From Paraburkholderia silvatlantica (GTDB taxonomy: Bacteria; Pseudomonadota; Gammaproteobacteria; Burkholderiales; Burkholderiaceae), in contig NZ_QEOL01000017.1 in assembly GCF_003096715.1 (NCBI RefSeq), positions 117,292-181,291 on the forward strand: a stretch of 64,000 nucleotides of DNA, in the 5' to 3' direction. This document shows positions 18,276-26,275 of the stretch, one piece after another (the first letter of the stretch is position 1; each line of letters opens with the position of its first letter). A model generated the notes under the pieces. That model was not told the DNA's origin. It did no database searches and saw nothing but the letters and a program-made list of their open reading frames with translations. The position numbers and the translations under genes were made by a program.

Positions 18276-18310
18276 GAGCGCGTAGTGCCGGAAAACGGCC
18301 CGCTGCGTTC
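18276..18310 (+). ncRNA. Group II intron domain V
   Basis: The 35-base segment starts GAGCGCG and ends GCTGCGTTC, with a GAAA-type loop between GCCG and CGGC. The catalytic AGC triad is at the second to fourth bases, and the outer stem pairs GAGCGC with GUGCGUUC-like bases, including one wobble. It lies 36 bases after the maturase stop, where domain V belongs. The following domain VI region is degenerate, so the 3' splice site is probably lost. Confidence 0.55.
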
Positions 18311-18430
18311 GATGAGGCGGGGGCTCGAAACGTGGCCACGGCAGCCGGACTGAGGCCCACTGCGAAAGCAGTGGAACTGCCACCGAAGCCTAACGTGCGC
18401 GCGCCAGTTCTCCATCCTACAATACTAAGT

Positions 18431-18850
18431 CACGCACATCGACGATGGCGGTCGGCGCTGCTTCGATCCCCAAGGTAAACGATGGCTGATCGAGGCGTGC
18501 GAGAAACCCGGAGCATCGGTGGTTGACCTGGCGCTCAAGGCTGGCATGAACGCCGCCCAGCTGCGCAAGTGGATCATGCAGGAGCGCAGGCGGCCCATGT
18601 ACATCGACTCCGGGAAGTCGACTCGCACGGGCTCGGCGGAATTCGTACCCATAGTGGAGGTCGCCGAACCGGATGCTCTCACGGTAAGCGCAAATCGGCC
18701 TTGGTCGCCTGCTGTGGCGCGCCAGTGCTCAGGCCGCGTGAAGTCGTACGGAGCGCGCCGCGCGTACCGGTACTGTCGCGCCTGGTGGCGCACTTGCCCA
18801 ACGGGGTGAGTCTCGAACTTGAGTGCAGCGGACAGGATCCCGCGTTGCTC
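18431..18850 (+). pseudogene. IS66-family TnpA (OrfA) remnant
   Basis: The translated frame reads KRWLIEACEKPGASVVDLAL then KAGMNAAQLRKWIMQE, the helix-turn-helix region of IS66 OrfA. Further on come EFVPIVEVAEPDA and, after a frame change, VAHLPNGVSLELECSGQD, the usual OrfA C-terminus. The frameshift, lack of a start codon and missing TnpB/TnpC show a decayed fragment. Confidence 0.7.
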
Positions 18851-18971
18851 ACGGGCGAACACCGTCTCACCCACTTCGTACGCGCACAAGTACTCGAACA
18901 CGATGACCTTGCCGATTTTCTCGCTGCCGTCGATTTTATCCTTCGCGACATTGGCTAATGTGTAGGGAGGT

Positions 18972-19596
18972 TCATATCCCCACGTCCTTCGTGACGTCAA
19001 AGCGCGCCGCCATTGCGCGGAATGGAATCACCTGCAGATTTCTCAGTGCTATCCACGCCAGCGCGAGCGTCGCCGCGCATGCCGCGAAGAACACACCGAA
19101 AGCATGCGTTACGGTGCTCGAAGCCGAGGCCGTGGTTACCAGCCGCGTTGTCACTCCACCATGCCCGCTACCAGGCAAATCGGCATGCGAACCGAGCAGA
19201 TGCAGCACTATTGCGCTAAATATCGCGACCCCGATCGTCCCGCCCACCGCACGGAAAAACGTGTGCACGGCGGTGGCGATGCCGATATCGCTCGCTGGCA
19301 CGGAGTTTTGCGACGACACCATCATCGGCGGCAGACTCGCACCGATCCCTACACCCTGAAAGAACGTGAGTGCGATGATCGCCGCCACGGGCAACTCCGC
19401 AATTCCGTATGCAATAATCGCCAGCACTAGGACAGCGACCGCCAGGCCAGCCAACGGCGGCAGTTTGTATTTACCGCTGTAGCGCATGTATTGTCCCGAA
19501 AGATAGGAGCCGAGCACGACGCCAAAGAGCGGTGCCGTCAACATGCCACCCGCTTCGCCGACGCTCTGTCCACGCCCCATCTGAAGATAGAGCTGG
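18972..19596 (-). pseudogene. DHA2-type MFS exporter, C-terminal half only
   Basis: About 205 residues of an EmrB/QacA-type drug:proton antiporter remain. The frame covers four or five membrane spans and includes LTFFQGVGIGASLPPMMVSS and FFRAVGGTIGVAIFSAIVLH, motifs of the C-terminal bundle. Just before the first ATG the frame reads QLYLQM, also native, and then meets a stop at the junction near 19597. The N-terminal eight or nine spans are gone. The other side of the junction is a 5'-truncated amidohydrolase in the opposite direction. Confidence 0.8.
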
Positions 19597-19632
19597 GGTT
19601 ACAGGCTGACCCGCGGCATTGGCGGAACGGGC

Positions 19633-20634
19633 ATGGTGGCTACACTCAAGGCCGGGAACAGTCCACGTGCCGTCGCGTTGCGCGCCGACATGGATGCGCT
19701 GCCGATCGTCGAGGAAACCGGTCTGCCCTACGCTAGTGCCGAACCCGGAAAGATGCATGCATGCGGACACGACGGCCACACGGCCATACTGCTCGGTGCC
19801 GCGCGCCATCTTGCTCGCACTCGTCGTTTCGACGGAACGGTGCATCTGGTTTTCCAGCCGGCGGAGGAGATTCTCTTGGACAGCGGAGCAAAGCGGATGA
19901 TCGAGGACGGCCTATTCGAGCGTTTTCCCTGCGAAGCGATCTTTGGACTACATAACCAGCCGGGTTATCCGGCCGGTAACTTCATGTTTTGTGGCGGCGC
20001 GTTCATGGCGGCGTGCGACACGGTGGACGTCGTGATCGATGGTTATGGTGGGCACGCTGCGCGTCCGCATCTCGCGGTCGATCCTACCGTGATTGGCTCG
20101 CAACTGGTGATGGCGCTGCAGACCGTAGTGTCGCGCAGCGTAGACCCGATGCAGGCTGCCGTGGTGACGGTCGGTTCGTTCAACGCGGGAGCGGTGGCCA
20201 ATGTGATTCCAGGTAGTGCACATCTGCAGGTCAGCGTTCGCTCTTTCGATACGCAAACCCGCAAGCTGATAGAGGCACGCATACGGACGCTTGCAAAGGC
20301 TCATGCAGATGCCCACAGCGCGCGCGTTGAAATCGACTACGTCCCGGGTTATCCAGTGCTTGTCAATAGCAGGAAGGAAACCGACCTGGCGCTCGCGGTT
20401 GCACGCGAACTGGTCGGTGAACACCGTGTGATCAGCGACTTCGCCCCGTTTGCCGGCAGCGAAGACTTCGCCTACTACCTTCAGGAAAAGCCAGGCTGCT
20501 TTCTGCGATTGGGTAACGGCGAACACTCGTGCACTCTGCACAACGCATCTTACGATTTCAACGACGACAATCTCACCGTGGGCGCAGCCTACTGGACGCG
20601 GCTCGTCGAGCAGTTTCTTCCGTTACAGCAATAG
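19633..20634 (+). CDS. M20 family amidohydrolase (hippurate/N-acyl amino acid type), 5'-truncated
   Basis: The family hydrolyses N-acyl amino acids or amides with two bound metals. The 333-residue frame keeps all catalytic elements: RADMDALPI near residue 15, the metal motif MHACGHDGH (about 37-45), PAEE, GLHNQP, a dimerisation domain with GYGGHAARPH, and the final LHNASYDFND. Homologues are near 390 residues; the first 50-60 are missing. Native-looking codons extend upstream (GYRLTRGIGGTG) to about 19597, where the sequence switches to the MFS fragment. With no native promoter visible it may be silent. The final quarter recurs at 39457-39745. Confidence 0.72.
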   Translation: MVATLKAGNSPRAVALRADMDALPIVEETGLPYASAEPGKMHACGHDGHTAILLGAARHLARTRRFDGTVHLVFQPAEEILLDSGAKRMIEDGLFERFPCEAIFGLHNQPGYPAGNFMFCGGAFMAACDTVDVVIDGYGGHAARPHLAVDPTVIGSQLVMALQTVVSRSVDPMQAAVVTVGSFNAGAVANVIPGSAHLQVSVRSFDTQTRKLIEARIRTLAKAHADAHSARVEIDYVPGYPVLVNSRKETDLALAVARELVGEHRVISDFAPFAGSEDFAYYLQEKPGCFLRLGNGEHSCTLHNASYDFNDDNLTVGAAYWTRLVEQFLPLQQ

Positions 20635-21051
20635 GATTCGTCACTCCGGCTGAAGCGCTCGCTTAACGGGTTTGCGCTTCGGCCGCGATCCGGCGTCGCC
20701 CGAATACCCAAATTTCACTGAATTTCTATCGACGGTCTCCACAAAAGAACGTCGGGACAGAGCTTGCATGTTTTCGTGCGGCTCACTCGGTACTTCCCGT
20801 GCGTGTCCCAAAATGCAAACCGATTGTCACTTGAAGTGAACTAACGGCTATTTTGATCTTTTAACTTAGCTTCCAATCCGCGCACCGCACTTATGCCAAT
20901 GGCCTGCACGGCGACCGCGGATCAGGCGAATCATGAACCGGACGAAAACATGCGCGTCAACCAGCTTCCGTCGAGGCGACAACCATTTAACTCAAACGTA
21001 TCAAAAATATACACGCCGGCGGTAATCAATGGGATCAGTAAAGCGGGGCGG
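20346..21051 (+). repeat. Duplicated segment, copy A
   Basis: This segment aligns, roughly 85-90% by eye, with 39457-40150 in the same orientation. It spans the end of the M20 gene, a non-coding stretch of about 390 bases, and the first seven codons of an MFS gene (ATG at 21029). Similarity ends abruptly at about 21051, where the end of the methionine aminopeptidase gene begins. Confidence 0.85.
20827..20839. promoter_or_regulatory. Conserved 13-bp palindrome, copy A
   Basis: TCACTTGAAGTGA is a perfect palindrome (6-bp arms, central G) in the long untranslated leader. It and its flanks are unchanged in copy B (39928-39940), although surrounding bases differ, which suggests an operator. Confidence 0.4.
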
Positions 21052-21073
21052 GGGAATTTACGTCCTTCGGGGA

Positions 21074-21847
21074 CTATCGCGAGTGCAACATCTTTTCCTC
21101 GGGACGCAACGTCAAGACTCGCACACCGTTTCGGGTCACGGCGACGGTGTGCTCGAATTGCGCGGACAGTTGCCCATCGCGCGTCACGACCGTCCAACCG
21201 TCTTCTTCGGTCTGAACGGTACGACGGCCTTGATTAATCATCGGCTCGATGGTAAACACCATGCCTTCCTCCAGCGTCAGACCCGTTTGAGGCCGTCCCC
21301 AGTGCAGCACTTGAGGCTCCTCGTGCATCTCGCGCCCGATACCATGTCCGCAATATTCCCTCACGACCGAATAGCCGTTCTGCCGGGCATGGCGCTCGAT
21401 GGCATGCCCCACATCGCCCAGTCGGGCGCCGGGACGCACGGCCCTGATGCCCTTCCACATCGCTTCGTAAGTCACTTGCACGAGCCGCTTGGCGAGCGGA
21501 TGCACTTCGCCGACCAGATAGGTTTTGCTGGAATCGGCGATGAAGCCATTTTTCTCTAGTGTGATGTCGAAATTAACGATGTCGCCGCTTTGCAGTATGT
21601 CCGTCGTGGACGGAAAGCCGTGGCAAACCACGTTGTTGCGGGAAGCATTGAGCGCGTAGGCATACCCGTATTGCCCCTTGCTTGCCGGGCGTGCGCCAAG
21701 TTCATTGACGATGAAGCTATCAACCAGATCGTTGACCTGCATGGTGGACATGCCGATCAAATTCATCCGATCCAGATAACCGAACACATCCGCCAACAAT
21801 TTGCCCGACTCGGCCAGCAAGGCAATTTCTTCGGGTCGCTTGGTCAT
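21074..21847 (-). CDS. map: Type I methionine aminopeptidase
   Basis: It removes the initiator methionine from proteins using two metal ions. The 257-residue product has all five metal ligands: D94, D105, H168 (GHGIGREMHEEP), E201 (FTIEP) and E232 (QFEHT). It also has the catalytic-pocket His76 (VVCHGFPS). The length is normal for the soluble type I enzyme. Its start overlaps the stop of the ParD-like gene by four bases, so the two are translated together. The location is accessory and not beside rpsB, so this is probably an additional paralogue rather than the housekeeping copy. Confidence 0.93.
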   Translation of the reverse strand: MTKRPEEIALLAESGKLLADVFGYLDRMNLIGMSTMQVNDLVDSFIVNELGARPASKGQYGYAYALNASRNNVVCHGFPSTTDILQSGDIVNFDITLEKNGFIADSSKTYLVGEVHPLAKRLVQVTYEAMWKGIRAVRPGARLGDVGHAIERHARQNGYSVVREYCGHGIGREMHEEPQVLHWGRPQTGLTLEEGMVFTIEPMINQGRRTVQTEEDGWTVVTRDGQLSAQFEHTVAVTRNGVRVLTLRPEEKMLHSR

Positions 21848-22056
21848 GCCGAAGCCACCTTGATAGAGTGTGCCGCAACGCCCGCTGCCCGTAGTTCCCG
21901 TGCAACGATCTCATTGAAATTCTGTGTCGGGTTCATTTCGCACAACATGCCGACCTTCATCCAGAAGGCCGCTTGCGCGTTGATTGACCGGCACGACACG
22001 GCACTCGCTTTGCGCAGTTGGTCGTGCAGGTCCTCGTCGATGTTCACGATGCCCAT
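21844..22056 (-). CDS. ParD-like antitoxin-family protein
   Basis: A 70-residue protein with a ribbon-helix-helix-like N-terminus (MGIVNIDEDLHDQLRKASAV), then a helical segment RSINAQAAFWMKVGMLCEMN and a C-terminal tail. It resembles the ParD-like family (PF11903) by eye. It is the first gene of an operon with map (ATGA overlap) and is preceded by a 28-bp palindrome at 22067-22094, as expected for an autoregulated RHH protein. No ParE-like toxin is encoded nearby; the only partner is the aminopeptidase. Confidence 0.78.
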   Translation of the reverse strand: MGIVNIDEDLHDQLRKASAVSCRSINAQAAFWMKVGMLCEMNPTQNFNEIVARELRAAGVAAHSIKVASA

Positions 22057-22066
22057 GTCACTCTGT

Positions 22067-22094
22067 ATATATGAAACGTATACGAATCATATAT
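22067..22094 (-). promoter_or_regulatory. 28-bp palindromic operator ahead of the ParD-like/map operon
   Basis: The outer arms ATATATGA (22067-22074) and TCATATAT (22087-22094) are exact complements, as is the core CGTATACG (22077-22084). Only the two AA spacers break the symmetry. It ends 11 bases before the ATG at 22056 and contains TATA-rich promoter-like sequence. RHH antitoxins usually repress their own promoters through such sites. Confidence 0.6.
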
Positions 22095-22344
22095 TCATAT
22101 CCAATGACCGTGCAAGTGATCGTTGCGGATTCGGCAGAGCGATTTTCCGACTCGCGTCAAATCCAGATTTGCGCGTCACCGGCCAGAAAACGGCCGGTCG
22201 CGCTGTCGTGCGTCGCATTGAACCTCGCTGCGCGAGTTTCGCCTCCTGCGCGCTTCGCTTGCGTGCGATCGGCACACAGGACGGCCGTTGCCTGTCCAGC
22301 CATCTTCCCTGACTTCATCCCCTTGTTCGCGACTGTAGCCTGGC

Positions 22345-22600
22345 GCAGCGCGAAGTACGAAGACGTGTATCTGAAGGCATATGAATCGGTCAGTCAGGCA
22401 CGCCAGTCAATCGCAGCTTACAGGATGTGGTACCACCGGCAACGGCCCCATTCCAGTCTGGCAGATAGGACGCCCTATGAGGTTTACTTCGCGTTGCTGC
22501 CTGCGATAGAAACGGCAGCGAAACGACCAGCGCTTTCCACTTTAAACAGCGGAACCACTGTCCGAACGAACGAGGCCACCTCTGATCATCTTCCCGATGT
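22345..22600 (+). pseudogene. IS3-family transposase OrfB, C-terminal remnant
   Basis: The frame encodes AKYEDVYLKAYESVSQAR, then WYHRQRPHSSLADRTPYEVYF, the end of the DDE integrase core including the final region around RPHSSL. A sequence typical of an IS3 right end follows (near 22535-22595, CACTTTAAACAGCGG...GGCCACCTC). Everything upstream of the last catalytic region is missing. Confidence 0.72.
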
Positions 22601-22611
22601 CCGCATTCCGA

Positions 22612-24330
22612 TTATCGGAGATTGGTGTTCGCCAACTCGATCACTTCATCGCCGCGACCGTTCAGTACCGCACGAAGCATATACAGACTGAAGCCCTTCG
22701 CTTGTGCCCATTGGATTTTAGGCGGCAACGCAAGTTCATGCTTCGACGTGACAACGTCGACGACCGCAGGCCCTGGTCGGGCAAACGCACGACGCAATTG
22801 GTCCGGCAGATCCTCCGATTGCTCGACCCGTATGCCGTAGATGCCGGCGCCCTGTGCTATAGCCGCATAGTTGGTCGGATGCAGGTCTGTCCCGGTGTCG
22901 AGGTAACCGCCGGCTTTCATTTCCATTGCCACAAACCCGAGTGTGCTGTTGTTGTAGACCACCACCTTGACGGGCAGATCCAGTTGTCGGGCTGTCAGCA
23001 GATCGCCCATCAGCATCGAGAGTCCACCATCTCCCGAGAGGGAAATGACCTGTCTGTCTGGCGCTGCTGCCTGCGCACCGAGCGCTTGTGGCATTGCGTT
23101 TGCCATGGATCCATGGTTGAACGACCCAAACAAACGGCGCTTGCCGTTCATGCTCAGATAACGCGCGGCCCAAAGTGTGGGGGTGCCCACATCCGCTGTG
23201 AAGATTGCGTCCTCGTCGGCGATTTCATCGATGAGCCGCGTCAGATATTGAGGATGAATCGGGCGGTCGGTTGCGGACGGCCGGGCAAGTTCATCGAGTC
23301 CCTTGCGCGAGGACGCGTAGTGTGCCAGCGTGTTTTCGAGGAAGCGACGATCGCTTTTCCGCGAGAGCAAAGGCGCCAGAGCTCCAAGCGTACTCTTCAC
23401 ATCGCCGACAAGGCCGAGTGCTAGCGGAGCTCTGCGCCCCAACGCATCAGCTTTCCGGTCAATCTGCACAATGTTGCCGTGTGACGGATAGAAGTTGCGG
23501 TAAGGGAAGTCGGTGCCGAGCATCACCAGCGTTTCGCAGGACTTCATCGCATGGTATCCCGAGCTAAAACCGATAAGGCCGGTCATTCCGACGCTGTTCG
23601 GATTGTCGTACTCAACGAACTGCTTGCCGCGTAGTGCATGTACCACGGGCGCGCCGAGTATCTCGGAAAGAGCGATCACTTCATCGTGCGCCCCTTCGCA
23701 TCCACTGCCGCAGAGGAGCGTGATTGCTTCGGACCGGTTGAGGATTTCAGCGAGATATTCAATATCAGCGGCCGCCGGCGTCAGCGTCGGTGGGGCCGTG
23801 GCGATCCATTTCGGCGTATCAGGCGGCGCATCTGCAAGTGCGACGTCACCCGGCAATACGATGACCGCTACGCCTTTTTGCTCGATCGCCGTGCGCATCG
23901 CGCGTTCAAGGATTCGCGGAAAGTGCGACCGGTTTGTGACCAGCTCGACATAATAGCTGCATTCCTTGAAGAGTTCCTGGGGATGCGTCTCCTGGAAATA
24001 TCCGAGGCCGATCTCTGTTGACGGAATGTGTGCTGCGATCGCAAGCACGGGGACATGATTTCGCTGGCAGTCGAACAACCCGTTAATCAGGTGGAGGTTG
24101 CCAGGTCCGCAACTGCCCGCGCACACGGCAAGTGTACCGGTCTGTGCTGCCTCAGCGCCGGCGGCAAAGGCTGCCACTTCCTCGTGGCGGGTATGCATCC
24201 AGTCGATCGTACCCATTTTGTTCAAGGCATCCGACAGACCATTCAGACTGTCGCCTGTGACACCCCAAATGCGCTTCACTCCGGCCGCCTCAAGTGTCCT
24301 GGCGAGATATCCTGCGATGGTGTTCGCCAT
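22612..24330 (-). CDS. poxB: PoxB-type pyruvate oxidase / thiamine-diphosphate enzyme
   Basis: The likely reaction is oxidative decarboxylation of pyruvate to acetate and CO2, with electrons passed to quinone. The 572-residue protein has the three ThDP-enzyme domains: a PYR domain with the activating Glu at about residue 50 (TRHEEVAAFAAG), a central FAD-type domain, and a PP domain with the Mg-ThDP motif GDGGLSMLMGDLL (about 431) ending in YNNSTLGF. The overall pattern (GVTGDSLNGLSDAL start) is that of ubiquinone-dependent pyruvate dehydrogenases. It has a strong AAGGAG and lies 11 bases after the CoA-transferase gene. As last gene of this operon it would consume the pyruvate released by the lyase. 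Another pyruvate-oxidase-family activity is possible. Confidence 0.85.
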   Translation of the reverse strand: MANTIAGYLARTLEAAGVKRIWGVTGDSLNGLSDALNKMGTIDWMHTRHEEVAAFAAGAEAAQTGTLAVCAGSCGPGNLHLINGLFDCQRNHVPVLAIAAHIPSTEIGLGYFQETHPQELFKECSYYVELVTNRSHFPRILERAMRTAIEQKGVAVIVLPGDVALADAPPDTPKWIATAPPTLTPAAADIEYLAEILNRSEAITLLCGSGCEGAHDEVIALSEILGAPVVHALRGKQFVEYDNPNSVGMTGLIGFSSGYHAMKSCETLVMLGTDFPYRNFYPSHGNIVQIDRKADALGRRAPLALGLVGDVKSTLGALAPLLSRKSDRRFLENTLAHYASSRKGLDELARPSATDRPIHPQYLTRLIDEIADEDAIFTADVGTPTLWAARYLSMNGKRRLFGSFNHGSMANAMPQALGAQAAAPDRQVISLSGDGGLSMLMGDLLTARQLDLPVKVVVYNNSTLGFVAMEMKAGGYLDTGTDLHPTNYAAIAQGAGIYGIRVEQSEDLPDQLRRAFARPGPAVVDVVTSKHELALPPKIQWAQAKGFSLYMLRAVLNGRGDEVIELANTNLR

Positions 24331-24341
24331 GGTCGTTCTCC

Positions 24342-25676
24342 TTAAAGCAGATGAAGTTCGCGAGCCTGTGACGTGAGGGACTCGCGAACGTTGGGATGTG
24401 CCAGCCTGATGAGCGCCCGCGCACGCTCGCTGGACGAAAGGCCCTTGAGGTTCGCCACACCGTATTCCGTGACGACCATATGGGTGTCGGTACGTGGCGT
24501 CGTCACGGGACCCGCAAGCCGCGGAACAATCTTCGAGATCCGGCCCCCGCCAGCTGTCGAGTGAAACGCGATGATCGACTTTCCGCCGCGCGACGCGTAG
24601 GCACCCCGAACGAAATCCAGTTGACCACCTGTCGCGCTGTATTGATGCCCCTTCACGTGCTCGGAATTGCAGGCGCCTGTCAGATCCATTTCGATCGTGG
24701 AGTTCACTGACAGAACACGCTCGTTCTGAGCGATGACATGCGGATCATTGACATAGCTGACCGGATAGCTTTCGATCGATGGATTGTCGTTCATGAAGTC
24801 ATACATTGCGCGATCACCCATCGCGAACGTGAAAACGGACTTGCCGCGATTGAGTGCCTTTCGGCTATTGTCGACAACGCCACGCCGGATGAGATCGACG
24901 AGGCCGGGAGTTAGCAACTCCGTATGAATGCCCAGGTTACGATGGGAAGTGAGTGCGCTACAGACCGCGTTAGGCAGGGCGCCAATGCCCATCTGCAGGC
25001 ACGCGCCGTCCGTGACCAGCTCAGCAATCAGCTCGCCGATCACCTGGTCAGTGTCAGACGCTGATTTGGCACCGAGCTCAGGCAGAGGATGATCCGATTC
25101 GACGATATGGTCGACTTCGGAGACGTGCAAAAGCGAATCGCCGAACACACGTGGCATGTTCGGATTCACTTCTACAATCAGGCGTCCGGCAGCGCGGGCG
25201 ACGCCGCTTGTGTAGTCGTTGTTCGTTCCGAACGTGAAATAGCCGTTTTCGTCCATCGGGGAGACCATCACAAGCATGGTGTCGACGGGAATGTGTTCCT
25301 GAAAAAGACGGGGGGATTGGCTGAATGCATTGGGAACAAAATACACTACCTTGCGCCCACCATCCTGGTCACCCAACTGGATCAGTTCCCGCTCCGGGGC
25401 GCCCATAAACATGCAGTGTGGAACGATCCGTCCCATCAATGAATAGCGCAAAAGAGACTTTCTCAAAAACTCTTCTGCGTGGAAGTAGTAGACCTTCAGA
25501 TCGTCAAGGTCCGCGGCTTCGGCACGAGCCGCCAATGCTTCGAGCAACGACGGTGGCTGGGACATCGCCATTCCGAGCGCGATGGTGGTACCGCTGCGAA
25601 TCCTGGCCACGGCCTCGATCGCCGTAGTCAGCTTGCTCTCGAATAGTGCATCGAGATTACTATCCTTGCTATTCAT
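24342..25676 (-). CDS. Acetyl-CoA hydrolase/transferase family CoA-transferase (itaconate CoA-transferase candidate)
   Basis: It probably moves CoA from succinyl- or acetyl-CoA to a dicarboxylate. The 444-residue protein belongs to the 4-hydroxybutyrate CoA-transferase/acetyl-CoA hydrolase family. The likely catalytic glutamate is E253 in GIHTELLTPG, with the glycine-rich QMGIGALPNAV before it and VVTEYGVANLKG near the end. ATG 25676 is preferred over 25691, as GGGAG lies seven bases upstream. Neighbours are a MaoC-type hydratase and a CitE-type lyase. This combination is that of the Yersinia-type RipA/RipB/RipC itaconate pathway, so itaconate or mesaconate is the favoured substrate; this is inferred from context. 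Confidence 0.82.
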   Translation of the reverse strand: MNSKDSNLDALFESKLTTAIEAVARIRSGTTIALGMAMSQPPSLLEALAARAEAADLDDLKVYYFHAEEFLRKSLLRYSLMGRIVPHCMFMGAPERELIQLGDQDGGRKVVYFVPNAFSQSPRLFQEHIPVDTMLVMVSPMDENGYFTFGTNNDYTSGVARAAGRLIVEVNPNMPRVFGDSLLHVSEVDHIVESDHPLPELGAKSASDTDQVIGELIAELVTDGACLQMGIGALPNAVCSALTSHRNLGIHTELLTPGLVDLIRRGVVDNSRKALNRGKSVFTFAMGDRAMYDFMNDNPSIESYPVSYVNDPHVIAQNERVLSVNSTIEMDLTGACNSEHVKGHQYSATGGQLDFVRGAYASRGGKSIIAFHSTAGGGRISKIVPRLAGPVTTPRTDTHMVVTEYGVANLKGLSSSERARALIRLAHPNVRESLTSQARELHLL

Positions 25677-25687
25677 CGCAGACTCCC

Positions 25688-26215
25688 TCAATAGTTGGCG
25701 GCGCTTTCGGGCGAGTGTCCGCGCTTGTAGATCAGCATCGTTCGTTCGAAACTCATCACAACGATGCTGTCCTGGTTGATCCCGCGGGTTGCGACTGTGA
25801 CAATGCCCTGAGTCGGACGACTCTTCGATTCACGTTTGGAAATCACGGTCGACTCGGCATAGAGCGTGTCCCCAGCGAAGACAGGTGCAACGGCCTTGAC
25901 CTTGTCCCACCCGAGGTTTGCGACAACTTTCGCGCTTACGGTGCGCACGCTCATGCCGGTGAGCAGGGCGAGAGTAAATGTGCTGTCGACCAGCAGCTTC
26001 TTCCACTCGGTCTGCGCAGCGTAGGCGGCATCGAAGTGAACCTGCTGTGAATTGAGTGTCAGCAGCGTCGTCCAGATGTTGTCAACATCCGTAACGGTCC
26101 GTCCGGGACGATGCTCGTATGTCACCCCTGGCTGAAAATCCTCGAAATAAAGTCCCGAAGTTTCCCGGAAGCGATTTTCACCAATTTTCCGATAGGCTGA
26201 AATTGCGTCGGTCAT
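25688..26215 (-). CDS. MaoC-family hydratase (itaconyl/mesaconyl-CoA hydratase candidate)
   Basis: A 175-residue hot-dog-fold enzyme. It opens with GLYFEDFQPGVTYEHRPGRT, and the hydratase region includes NSQQVHFDAAYAAQ (the D/H-containing segment, residues about 55-70) and APVFAGDTLYAESTV. It resembles RipB/mesaconyl-CoA hydratases that convert an unsaturated C5-dicarboxyl-CoA to citramalyl-CoA. It has a good GGAGA ribosome-binding site, and its stop lies 11 bases ahead of the CoA-transferase start. It sits second in the operon behind the lyase. Confidence 0.85.
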   Translation of the reverse strand: MTDAISAYRKIGENRFRETSGLYFEDFQPGVTYEHRPGRTVTDVDNIWTTLLTLNSQQVHFDAAYAAQTEWKKLLVDSTFTLALLTGMSVRTVSAKVVANLGWDKVKAVAPVFAGDTLYAESTVISKRESKSRPTQGIVTVATRGINQDSIVVMSFERTMLIYKRGHSPESAANY

Positions 26216-26275
26216 AACATTCTCCGAATTGACAAGGCCATCTGGCCGGATAGGATAGGAACCCGACTGGGCGGT

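Noticed and set aside
22612..24330. Acetolactate synthase or glyoxylate carboligase for the ThDP enzyme.
   Set aside because: The N-terminal pattern and operon context fit PoxB-type pyruvate oxidase better, although the ThDP family is shared.
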